Positions 12,404 to 19,917 of a DNA stretch of 21,714 bases are shown piece after piece. Each line of letters starts with the position of its first letter. The first letter of the stretch is position 1. The notes under the pieces are model-generated. The model was not told where the DNA came from, did no database searches, and was given only the letters and a program-made list of their open reading frames with translations. Location of the stretch: assembly GCA_904501845.1 (NCBI GenBank), contig CAJGCH010000018.1:1-21714 (forward strand). Reading direction: 5' to 3'. Made by a program: the position numbers and the translations under genes. Source of the stretch: an uncultured Bacillaceae bacterium. Its GTDB lineage: Bacteria > Bacillota > Bacilli > Bacillales > Pradoshiaceae.

Positions 12404-14776
12404 TTGCGCGCAAAATCATTATTAGTAACCGCCTTTGCGGCAGCCTTGACACTCACATCCTGGGCACCTGGGGCACTGACAAAACAAGCGCTCGCTGACA
12501 CTTCTGCACCAAGTCAAACACAGCACGAGCATGTATCAGGACCATTCGATCGCAGCATCGCCAATGAGGAACGCTTGATTAAGATGCTCAAAAAGGAAGG
12601 TATCATCAAAAAAAATGCCTCCAGGAAAGAAGAGCAAGCACAACTTGAAAAGTACTTAGAGAACAAGGAGAAAAGCCTGAAGAAGGACAACTCCAAAAAG
12701 TTCGACAAAGAATTGAAAGCCCTCCAAAAGAAACATGATAAGAAAAAGGGCAAAGGCTCAAAAGGCAAAGGACATAAGCCTGATAACGGGGCTGTCAAAC
12801 CCGTAAAAGAAGAGAAATACCGCGGGGATGTACTCGAAGATAAAGTACTCGTTCTCGCAATTGAGTTTCCTGACTACGCACGCAATAATGTACGTCCAGA
12901 AGACTCAGATATGTATTATGAGGATTATACCAATGAACATTATGAGGACATGGTTTTCGGCAAAAAGGGCTATAAAGGTCCAAATGGCGAGAAACTCATT
13001 TCCATGAAGCAATTCTACGAACAGCAATCCGGCGGCAGCTACACAGTTGACGGAGAGGTTGCCGGCTGGTATCAAGCTAAACATCCAGCAGCCTACTACG
13101 GCGGCAACTATCCAACTCCTGATGGAAGTGACCAAAATCCGCGTGATCTTGTTAAAGAAGCACTAGAAGCAGCCGCTTTAGACCCAAATGTCGATTTATC
13201 AAAATATGACCAAGAGGATCGCTATGACCTTGACGGTGACGGAAACATGCGCGAGCCGGATGGCATGGTTGACCACTTGATGATCATCCACTCTGGTGTC
13301 GGGGAAGAAGCCGGCGGCGGTACCCTTGGGGGAGATGCCATCTGGTCCCATCGCTGGAATCTAGGCACTGTTTTCCCAATCAGCAACACAGAAACCGGAT
13401 TGGACTACTGGGATGGGAAAATGACTGCATATGACTACACAGTCATGCCAATTGACGGGGCAGCAGGGGTATTTGCCCACGAATACGGACACGATCTCGG
13501 CTTGCCTGATGAGTATGACACTCAATACACAGGTCAAGGTGAAGCAGTTGCCTACTGGTCCATTATGGCAAGCGGTTCTTGGGCAGGCAAGATACCTGGA
13601 ACAGAGCCTACAGGTTTCAGTCCATATGCGAAAGAATACTTGCAGGATAAACAGAACAGCAACTGGCTGAAATATGAAGAACTAGAGCTATCGGATTTGA
13701 ATAAGCGCGGTACACAGTACCTGCTTGACCAAGCCAACTCAAAAGGCACAAACTTGGATGCCCTGAAAATTAATCTGCCGGATAAAATGACAACCGTGAA
13801 TACGCCATATAGCGGACAATACGAATACTATAGCGGCAAAGGCAATAACTTGGATTCATCCATGTCAACAACACTGGATCTGACCGGAAAATCGTCTGCT
13901 CAATTATCCTTTAAGATCTGGTATCAAATTGAACAGGACTGGGATTACGGCTCCATTCAAGTAAAAGAGGATGGCAGCGACACATGGGTAACGGTTCCCG
14001 GCAACATCACCACTACAGCAAATCCAAATCAGCAAAACCCTGGAAACGGCATCACCGGCTCATCCAATGGCTGGGTTGACGGAATCTTCGACTTATCGGC
14101 CTATGCCGGCAAGAAAATCGATTTGCGCTTTAACTATTGGACAGATGTCGCTGCGATTGAAACAGGCTACTATGTAGATGATATCGTCATCACTGCCGAT
14201 GGCGAGCAAGTCCTGGCTGATAACGCAGATGGAGCAAGCACAGCCTTCACATTTAACGGGTTCCAGAAAGATGAAGGGAAATTTGCCAGCGAGCATTACT
14301 ACCTCGTCGAGTGGAGAAACCATAAAGGCGTCGACACCGGCCTCGCTCACATTAAACGCGGTGACTCACTCATGAAATATGATGGCGGCATGGTTGTCTG
14401 GTATGTCGATGACAAATACTCAGACAACTGGACAGGCATTCACCCAGGCGAAGGCTATCTCGGTGTAGTGGACGCTGACCAAGGAGCAATCAAATGGAGC
14501 GATAACTCAATCGCCTCCACACGCTTCCAAATTCATGACGCGGCCTTCCGTCTAACGAAGCCGGACAAAATGTTCGTCGATTACACAAGCCTAACCGGCC
14601 TGACAATGACAGACAAGGACACGAAAGCATATCCTGTTTTCGATGACAGCAAGAACTACTTAAATCCTCATCTTCCTGATGCAGGAAGAAATATTCCGAA
14701 CTATGGCGTGAAAATCGAAGTCGTCAAACAAAGCAAAGACCAATCCGTCGGAAAGATTATCGTGAAGAAAAATTAA
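12404..14776 (+). CDS. inhA: Secreted M6-family metalloprotease, immune inhibitor A type
   Basis: Exported zinc protease of 790 residues, the length of Bacillus cereus InhA (~795). Residues 1-31 are a Sec signal peptide (basic MRAK, hydrophobic core, cleavage after ALA). Residues ~50-140 form a highly charged propeptide with a Lys-rich stretch at about 107-138. The catalytic domain carries HEYGHDLGLPDEYD: zinc ligands His359 and His363, catalytic Glu360. The Met-turn-like SIMASGSW follows at about residue 387. A calcium-loop-like DLDGDGNMREPDG lies near residue 275. A beta-sandwich with YVDDIVI near residue 600 precedes the C-terminal domain. The start is TTG at 12404, with AGGGGG 7 nt upstream. 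Monocistronic. In B. cereus the relatives cleave antibacterial peptides and matrix proteins; the target here is unknown. Confidence 0.94.
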   Translation: MRAKSLLVTAFAAALTLTSWAPGALTKQALADTSAPSQTQHEHVSGPFDRSIANEERLIKMLKKEGIIKKNASRKEEQAQLEKYLENKEKSLKKDNSKKFDKELKALQKKHDKKKGKGSKGKGHKPDNGAVKPVKEEKYRGDVLEDKVLVLAIEFPDYARNNVRPEDSDMYYEDYTNEHYEDMVFGKKGYKGPNGEKLISMKQFYEQQSGGSYTVDGEVAGWYQAKHPAAYYGGNYPTPDGSDQNPRDLVKEALEAAALDPNVDLSKYDQEDRYDLDGDGNMREPDGMVDHLMIIHSGVGEEAGGGTLGGDAIWSHRWNLGTVFPISNTETGLDYWDGKMTAYDYTVMPIDGAAGVFAHEYGHDLGLPDEYDTQYTGQGEAVAYWSIMASGSWAGKIPGTEPTGFSPYAKEYLQDKQNSNWLKYEELELSDLNKRGTQYLLDQANSKGTNLDALKINLPDKMTTVNTPYSGQYEYYSGKGNNLDSSMSTTLDLTGKSSAQLSFKIWYQIEQDWDYGSIQVKEDGSDTWVTVPGNITTTANPNQQNPGNGITGSSNGWVDGIFDLSAYAGKKIDLRFNYWTDVAAIETGYYVDDIVITADGEQVLADNADGASTAFTFNGFQKDEGKFASEHYYLVEWRNHKGVDTGLAHIKRGDSLMKYDGGMVVWYVDDKYSDNWTGIHPGEGYLGVVDADQGAIKWSDNSIASTRFQIHDAAFRLTKPDKMFVDYTSLTGLTMTDKDTKAYPVFDDSKNYLNPHLPDAGRNIPNYGVKIEVVKQSKDQSVGKIIVKKN

Positions 14777-14786
14777 TAAAGAATAG

Positions 14787-14830
14787 AAGAAAGACCCGGA
14801 TAGCCTATTAAAGCACCGGGTCTTTCTTAT
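14787..14830 (+). terminator. Intrinsic terminator of the M6 protease
   Basis: 13-bp perfect stem (14787-14799 with 14816-14828); the U-rich tail is largely part of the 3' arm (TCTTTCTT), 10 bp after the stop codon. Confidence 0.85.
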
Positions 14831-14870
14831 GGGAAAAGGGGATAAGCTCGCCCTCCTCCCTAGAGCACTA

Positions 14871-14922
14871 CAAAAAAACCGTCTCTGAAAATCCCTTAAA
14901 GGGCTTTTCAGAGACGGTTTTC
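14871..14922 (-). terminator. Intrinsic terminator after crh
   Basis: A long stem (14877-14891 with 14905-14919, 15 bp, then one mismatch and a 3-bp CCC/GGG inner helix) with a 5-nt loop. On the minus strand seven T residues follow (14878-14872). It ends the yvcI-rapZ-glmR-whiA-crh transcript and faces the protease terminator, so the convergent transcripts are separated. Confidence 0.93.
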
Positions 14923-14928
14923 TAAGAA

Positions 14929-15183
14929 TTAATCTTTCTTCAAGAAATCCTCAAGCGATTGGATGGCCTGCTCTTCATCGCTGCCATCTGCCGCTAAGGT
15001 AATCGTGCTGCCACTGCTAATGGCCAGGCTCATAAGCCCCATAATGCTTTTCACGTTTACTTTCTTATTGCCATTCATAATGTAGATCTCGGAAGAAAAA
15101 CTGCTGGCTTTTTGTACAAACAGTGCCGCAGGACGAGCTTGAAGACCCGTTTTCAAATGAACTGTTACTTGTTTCTCAATCAT
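14929..15183 (-). CDS. crh: Crh, HPr-like catabolite repression protein
   Basis: Regulatory paralogue of HPr. When HPr kinase phosphorylates Ser46, Crh acts as co-repressor with CcpA; Crh also contacts other partners such as GlmR and methylglyoxal synthase. The 84-residue protein has the HPr fold, but the catalytic His15 is replaced: the motif is TGLQARPAA, with Gln15 where HPr has His. It therefore cannot carry sugar phosphotransfer and is identified as Crh. Ser46 is intact in NVKSIMGLMSL. The ATG at 15181-15183 is preceded by a GGGGGAGGA Shine-Dalgarno. It is the last gene of the cluster, 53 bp after whiA, before a strong terminator. Confidence 0.97.
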   Translation of the reverse strand: MIEKQVTVHLKTGLQARPAALFVQKASSFSSEIYIMNGNKKVNVKSIMGLMSLAISSGSTITLAADGSDEEQAIQSLEDFLKKD

Positions 15184-15236
15184 GACATAATCCTCCCCCA
15201 GTCTACTTTGAATTAATAAATTGGTACATGAAAATA

Positions 15237-16178
15237 TTATTTCGACTCACCGGCTCGCAGCTTTTCTGCTATTTCATCAATTTTGCGCAGTCGATGATTA
15301 ATGCCTGATTTACTGATTTTAGCCCCGGTGACCATATCTCCGAGTTCTTTGAGGGTGACGTCCTGATATTCGACACGAAGTCTGGCAATCTCACGCAGTT
15401 TATCCGGCAGGACGTCTAACCCAACCGTATTTTCTATATATCTTATATTCTCGACTTGGCGCAAGGACGCACCAATCGTTTTATTCAAGTTCGCGGTCTC
15501 ACAATTTACCAGGCGATTAACCGAGTTTCTCATATCACGCACAATACGGATATCTTCAAATTTCAAAAGGGCATTATGCCCGCCGATAATATTGAGAAAT
15601 TCAGAGATTTTCTCTGCTTCCTTCAAATACGTAATGAACCCCTTTTTCCTCTCCAGCGTCTTGCTTTTCAATCCAAATGAATTCATTAATTCACATAGAG
15701 CATCATTATGCTCTTTATATAAAGATGAGATTTCAAGGTGATAGGAAGATGTTTCCGGGTTATTCACCGAACCGCCCGCGAGAAATGCTCCACGCAAATA
15801 GGAGCGTTTGCAGCATTTCTTCTCAATGAGGCTTTCAGAAATATTTTGTACCATGGAAAATCCATCTTCTATAATATTCAAGTCCGTAAGTACTTCCTTT
15901 GCTTTCTCGGCAAAACGGACAATATATACGTTATTTTTCTTTAGTTTCATCTTTTTCCGGACGAGCAATTCTACCTGAAGATCATACATCTTCTTCAGCA
16001 ATGTATAGATTCTTCTGGCAATCGCTGCGTTTTCGGTTTGGACATCTACAACAAGATGGCGGTTTGAAAAGGATAAGGATCCGTTCATCCGAATCAGCGC
16101 GGATAGTTCTGCCCGAGCACAACAATCTTTAACTTCCAAGTTCGTCAGCTCTTTTTTTGTTTCCGACGCAAACGACAT
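15237..16178 (-). CDS. whiA: WhiA-family DNA-binding/cell-division protein
   Basis: The 313-residue protein is homologous to sporulation regulator WhiA of Streptomyces; in B. subtilis (YvcL) it affects cell division and chromosome segregation. Residues ~90-220 have a LAGLIDADG-endonuclease-like fold with YLRGAFLAGGSVNNP, but nuclease activity has been lost in the family. Residues ~230-305 form a helix-turn-helix (LKELGDMVTGAKISKSGINHR) related to sigma region 4. The start MSFASETKKEL is typical, and AGAGGTGG precedes the ATG at 16176-16178. It lies 32 bp after glmR, in the conserved order rapZ-glmR-whiA-crh. Confidence 0.97.
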   Translation of the reverse strand: MSFASETKKELTNLEVKDCCARAELSALIRMNGSLSFSNRHLVVDVQTENAAIARRIYTLLKKMYDLQVELLVRKKMKLKKNNVYIVRFAEKAKEVLTDLNIIEDGFSMVQNISESLIEKKCCKRSYLRGAFLAGGSVNNPETSSYHLEISSLYKEHNDALCELMNSFGLKSKTLERKKGFITYLKEAEKISEFLNIIGGHNALLKFEDIRIVRDMRNSVNRLVNCETANLNKTIGASLRQVENIRYIENTVGLDVLPDKLREIARLRVEYQDVTLKELGDMVTGAKISKSGINHRLRKIDEIAEKLRAGESK

Positions 16179-16210
16179 CCTTTTTCCACCTCTATCTTTT
16201 CAATTTGCTT

Positions 16211-17203
16211 TCAGCCATTCACTCTGCTGACATGAATGCCACTTTTATAAATTAAACTATATATAATTGATGCGACTGCTACTGTATCATGACGGACGCG
16301 ATTATTATGAATGGAAACGATATTTTCCTTTATGACCTTTACACCCATTTTCTCCAGCCGTTTGATATCAAATATGACTGGCTGTGCGTACTCCTCTTTA
16401 TATTTCAATTTCAAATGAGGGGGAATCTCCTCATTATTGACAAGGATCGTATCAACACACCTTGAACCAAGATGATCATTGAGCACCTTTAAATGGTCGC
16501 TGGCGGTATAGTTTAGCGTCTCTCCGGCTTGGGTCATTAAGTTGCAAATATACACCTTAGCCGCTTTGGAGTTCGCAATCTCTTCAGCAATGGACGGCAC
16601 GACAAGATTAGGAAGAATACTCGTATATAAGCTTCCCGGTCCCATCAAAATCATATCTGCATTCCGGATGGCTTCGAGTGTTTCCTTTGGCGGTTCAATC
16701 TCCTCGGGACTGAGAAATACTCGCTTAATGCGCTTCCCGGAATACGGAATCTTGGACTCGCCGGTGACAATTTCTCCATCTTCAAGCTCCGCGTGCAAAA
16801 TAACACTTTGATTTGCTGAGGGCAATACCTGTCCTTTGACATTTAATACCTTGCTCATCTCTTGAATCGCGTGAACGAAATCACCTGTAATTGAGGTCAT
16901 CGCTGCCAGGATGAGGTTCCCGAGAGCATGCCCGCTCAAATGGTCCGCATTGTCGAAACGATGCTGGAACATCTGTTCAACAAGCGGCTCGACCTCAGAC
17001 AATGCGGCAAGAACATTTCGGATATCTCCAGGAGCCGGAATATCCAGTTCATCCCGGAGACGGCCAGAGCTGCCTCCGTCATCCGCTACCGTGACAATGG
17101 CCGTAATATCAACAGGATAGGTTTTCAGGCCACGAAGCAGCACAGGCAGTCCTGTACCGCCGCCAATAATGGCTATCCTAGGTTGTCTTAACTTGGACGT
17201 CAT
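16211..17203 (-). CDS. glmR: GlmR (YvcK), UDP-GlcNAc-binding regulator of cell-wall precursor synthesis
   Basis: A CofD/UPF0052-family protein of 330 residues. In B. subtilis it is needed for growth on gluconeogenic carbon; it stimulates GlmS to steer carbon to UDP-GlcNAc and is controlled by binding UDP-GlcNAc. The N-terminal nucleotide-binding loop is AIIGGGTGLPVLL (GGGTG at 14-18). VADDGGSSGRLRDEL, APGDIRN and LMGPGSLYTSILPNL are the other family signatures. The start at 17201-17203 overlaps the 3' end of rapZ by 26 bp, suggesting translational coupling; GGAAGG lies 9 nt upstream. The stop is 32 bp ahead of whiA. Confidence 0.96.
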   Translation of the reverse strand: MTSKLRQPRIAIIGGGTGLPVLLRGLKTYPVDITAIVTVADDGGSSGRLRDELDIPAPGDIRNVLAALSEVEPLVEQMFQHRFDNADHLSGHALGNLILAAMTSITGDFVHAIQEMSKVLNVKGQVLPSANQSVILHAELEDGEIVTGESKIPYSGKRIKRVFLSPEEIEPPKETLEAIRNADMILMGPGSLYTSILPNLVVPSIAEEIANSKAAKVYICNLMTQAGETLNYTASDHLKVLNDHLGSRCVDTILVNNEEIPPHLKLKYKEEYAQPVIFDIKRLEKMGVKVIKENIVSIHNNRVRHDTVAVASIIYSLIYKSGIHVSRVNG

Positions 17204-18104
17204 CTGTGCGTACCTTCCTTTTATTAATATCCCGATGGGTTACCCTCGTATCATATTCATCCTTATAGCGATCTCTAAGGAATTCAGCCAGGGTGACAGA
17301 GCGGTGCTGGCCTCCGGTGCATCCAACGGCTATGACAAGCTGTGCCTTGCCCTCCCGTCTATATTGCGGAATCATGAAATCAAGTAAGTCCACCCATTTC
17401 TTGATGAACTTCTGGGTTTCATTCCACTTCAAGACGTAGGAGGACACCTCTTGGTCCAGACCTGTCATCGGGCGCATATGCTCAATGTAGAATGGATTCG
17501 GAAGGAAGCGAACATCAAAGACGAGGTCAGCATCAATCGGAAGCCCATGCTTAAAGCCAAAAGACATCACATTAATCGTGAAAGATACCTGTTTGTTAAC
17601 CGCAAACTCCTTCGCGATTTTCTCACGTAATTCACGCGGCTTTAGGGCAGATGTATTGTAAATAGTTTGGGAACGTCCCTTTAATTCCTCAAGCAAATCG
17701 CGTTCAAGGCGAATGCCCTCTAGCGGCAGCCCTGATGGCGCAAGCGGATGGGTTCTTCTTGTTTCCTTATACCTTCTTACAAGTACATCATCGTCAGAAT
17801 CAAGGAAAAGAATTTCCGGAACAAAGGTCTTGGAATCATTTAAATCATCAAGAGCTTTAAATAAGTGGTCAAAAAAGTCACGGCCTCTCAAATCCATGAC
17901 AACAGCCACTTTGTTCATTTTCTTGCCAGAGTCCTCCATTAATTCAAGGAATTTCGGCAGCAAGGTTGGCGGCAGATTATCCACGCAGAAGAAACCTAGA
18001 TCTTCGAAGCTCTGTACGGCTACTGTCTTGCCCGCACCTGACATGCCCGTTATAATGACCAAACGATGGTCCATTGTTTCATTCTCCACTTTCTTATCTT
18101 CCAT
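17178..18104 (-). CDS. rapZ: RapZ-family P-loop nucleotide-binding protein (YvcJ)
   Basis: A 308-residue GTP/ATP-binding protein. In E. coli RapZ is an adaptor for decay of the sRNA GlmZ; in B. subtilis YvcJ hydrolyses GTP and affects competence. The Walker A motif GMSGAGKT is at residues 20-27, followed by FEDLGFFCVDNLPP, the family signature. VMDLRGRDFF and the C-terminal GCTGGQHRSVTLAEFL (RNA- or phosphate-binding region) are present. I keep the ATG at 18102-18104, which has CGGGGA upstream; an internal ATG (MDHRLV, residue 11), preceded by AGTGGAG, is a possible alternative. It begins 2 bp after the yvcI stop and overlaps glmR by 26 bp. Confidence 0.95.
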   Translation of the reverse strand: MEDKKVENETMDHRLVIITGMSGAGKTVAVQSFEDLGFFCVDNLPPTLLPKFLELMEDSGKKMNKVAVVMDLRGRDFFDHLFKALDDLNDSKTFVPEILFLDSDDDVLVRRYKETRRTHPLAPSGLPLEGIRLERDLLEELKGRSQTIYNTSALKPRELREKIAKEFAVNKQVSFTINVMSFGFKHGLPIDADLVFDVRFLPNPFYIEHMRPMTGLDQEVSSYVLKWNETQKFIKKWVDLLDFMIPQYRREGKAQLVIAVGCTGGQHRSVTLAEFLRDRYKDEYDTRVTHRDINKRKVRTDDVQVKTT

Positions 18105-18106
18105 AT

Positions 18107-18571
18107 TTATTCCCCGTTTCTTTCCAGCTTGTAATCAATGAGTTCGAAATCCTCCGTGTATCGGAAGGTCCCCATCAGCACATCTGTGCCATGTATTAAA
18201 TGATCCAATATTTGGCGGTCTCCTTCAGCCATCGGCAATGACGGAATATCAGCGAGCGGGTGCCACTCAAGCCGGCCTTCCTCCGTATCTACTAACGCCT
18301 CTCCCTCGGCTTCCTTCGCACAGAAAGAGAAAAGCATCCACTCATTCACGATTTCATCGCCTCGAAGATTCACCATTGTAAAAATCCCCTTCAAAACGGG
18401 ATTGCTAATTCTTAAATTTGTTTCCTCATAATACTCCCGAATGACAGAGTCACGAATGGATTCGCCCGATTCCATTTTGCCGCCTGGGGCAACCCACCAA
18501 TTTCTACGTGGTTTCTGAAGCATTAACGCTCTGCCATCCATTATATATAAACAATTGGTCACTCTTTGCAT
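18107..18571 (-). CDS. yvcI: Nudix hydrolase (YvcI)
   Basis: A pyrophosphohydrolase of about 154 residues acting on nucleoside diphosphates linked to another moiety. The Nudix box is complete: GGKMESGESIRDSVIREYYEE plus TNL follows G-x5-E-x7-REUxEE. The preceding MLQKPRRNWWVAPGG is typical of the 8-oxo-dGTPase-like subfamily. I start at the ATG at 18569-18571 (MQRVTN) because GAGGTG lies 6 nt upstream; a GTG at 18580 adds three residues but overlaps that site. It is the first gene of the yvcI-rapZ-glmR-whiA-crh unit, with a sigma-A promoter ~50 bp upstream. The natural substrate is unknown. Confidence 0.93.
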   Translation of the reverse strand: MQRVTNCLYIMDGRALMLQKPRRNWWVAPGGKMESGESIRDSVIREYYEETNLRISNPVLKGIFTMVNLRGDEIVNEWMLFSFCAKEAEGEALVDTEEGRLEWHPLADIPSLPMAEGDRQILDHLIHGTDVLMGTFRYTEDFELIDYKLERNGE

Positions 18572-18621
18572 TCCATTCACCTCATGATTGCCAAGAGAAG
18601 CATCTTATTTCGTCTATCCCC

Positions 18622-18650
18622 ATTATACTATTTTCCATACTCAGGAACAA
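18622..18650 (-). promoter_or_regulatory. Sigma-A promoter of yvcI-rapZ-glmR-whiA-crh
   Basis: Minus-strand TTGTTC (18645-18650), a 17-nt spacer and a perfect TATAAT (18622-18627), with the start expected near 18615. Together with the trxB terminator just upstream it makes the yvcI-crh genes a separate transcription unit. Confidence 0.78.
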
Positions 18651-18698
18651 TGTAAGGAAAACACACATAAACGCTCTTCAAAAGGATATATTTTTCGA

Positions 18699-18740
18699 CA
18701 AAAACAAAAAAGCGGCACAGGTTAAAAACCTGTGCCAAAA
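18699..18740 (-). terminator. Intrinsic terminator of trxB
   Basis: A perfect 10-bp stem GGCACAGGTT / AACCTGTGCC (18727-18736 with 18714-18723) with a 3-nt loop, then GC and TTTTTTGTTTTTG on the minus strand. It lies about 100 bp after the trxB stop. Confidence 0.9.
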
Positions 18741-18841
18741 GTATATAAAAGGGGGTCAATTTCTATTTTAATTCTACCCCAATTTTATTTCGCTTATATT
18801 ACAGCAACGTTAAGTAAAGATGACGATTTGTAATTTATTTC

Positions 18842-19795
18842 TTATTTTATTTGTTCCTTTAATTTATCCATCAGCTCTTCCACATAATGCTGAGCAGACT
18901 GTGCGGCAATGCTGCCATCGCCTGTTGCCGTAACAATCTGGCGGAGCTGCTTTTCACGAACATCGCCCGCCGCGAAAATGCCTGGGATTTTCGTTTCCAT
19001 GCGGTCATTTGTCTCGATATAGCCATTTTCATTCGTAATGCCGAGATTTTGGAATGGCTTTGTAAGCGGAAGCATGCCAATGTAGATGAACACGCCATCA
19101 GCCGGAAGCTCTGTTTCCGTACCATCAACCGTGGAAATCAAGGTCACGCCCCCAACCTTTCCATCTTTCTCATTGATGGATTTAAGGGTGGAATTCCAAA
19201 TGAAGTCCACTTTTTCATTCGCGAATGCGCGCTCTTGAAGGATTTTTTGTGCACGCAGCTCGTCACGTCGGTGAACGATTGTCACCTTCGAAGCAAAGCG
19301 AGTTAAGTAAACACCCTCTTCAACTGCGGAATCTCCGCCTCCGATGACGAATAGCTCTTTATTCTTGAAGAACGCACCGTCACAAACAGCGCAATATGAT
19401 ACACCGCGCCCGCCAAGCTCCTTCTCGCCAGGAACGCCGATTTTCTTGTATTCAGCCCCTGTCGAGATGATGATGGTACGTGTCTTGTATTGTTTAGATC
19501 CGGCATCAATGGTCTTGTATTCTTCCCCATCAATGATTTCCTTCACTTCACCGTATGCATATTCAGCACCGAATTTCTTCGCATGCTCAAACATTTTATT
19601 CGATAAATCTGGTCCTAGAATAGACTCATATCCAGGGTAATTCTCAACATCCTCTGTATTGGCCATCTGCCCGCCTGGGATTCCCCGTTCAAGCATTAAC
19701 GTAGATAAATTAGCCCTAGAAGCATAGACAGCTGCTGTCATCCCAGCAGGTCCTGCACCAATGATGACCACATCATAAATTTTTTCTTCAGCCAT
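18842..19795 (-). CDS. trxB: Thioredoxin reductase (NADPH)
   Basis: FAD enzyme that passes electrons from NADPH to thioredoxin. The chosen ATG at 19793-19795 (MAEEKIYDV) has TAGGAGTG 8 nt upstream and gives 317 residues (B. subtilis 316). A TTG in frame at 19816 would add seven unconserved residues and overlap the ribosome binding site. The FAD loop GAGPAG is at 13-18, the redox pair CAVC at 135-138, the NADPH loop GGGDSA at 152-157, and the C-terminal FAD motif GIFAAGDVREKQLRQIV is present. It follows yvcD by 120 bp. Spx control is known in B. subtilis; I could not see a convincing Spx AGCA box here. Confidence 0.98.
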   Translation of the reverse strand: MAEEKIYDVVIIGAGPAGMTAAVYASRANLSTLMLERGIPGGQMANTEDVENYPGYESILGPDLSNKMFEHAKKFGAEYAYGEVKEIIDGEEYKTIDAGSKQYKTRTIIISTGAEYKKIGVPGEKELGGRGVSYCAVCDGAFFKNKELFVIGGGDSAVEEGVYLTRFASKVTIVHRRDELRAQKILQERAFANEKVDFIWNSTLKSINEKDGKVGGVTLISTVDGTETELPADGVFIYIGMLPLTKPFQNLGITNENGYIETNDRMETKIPGIFAAGDVREKQLRQIVTATGDGSIAAQSAQHYVEELMDKLKEQIK

Positions 19796-19853
19796 ATGAC
19801 ACACTCCTAACTTCAATTCTGTATCCTGTTTATATACGAACGCTACGCTGTTT

Positions 19854-19882
19854 ATTTTAACATGTATTAGCTTATATTAATC
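19854..19882 (-). promoter_or_regulatory. Possible trxB promoter
   Basis: Minus-strand TAAAAT (19854-19859) with a TGT extended -10 immediately upstream; the -35 (GATTAA, 17-nt spacer) is poor. A weak -35 would fit dependence on an activator such as Spx, but this is inference. Confidence 0.4.
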
Positions 19883-19917
19883 GTATAAAACTATACCAGC
19901 GCAGTCCATCGATTTGC

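Noticed and set aside
14929..15183. HPr (ptsH) of the sugar phosphotransferase system
   Set aside because: Residue 15 is Gln, not the phosphorylated His of HPr; with Ser46 retained and whiA-glmR next to it the protein is Crh.
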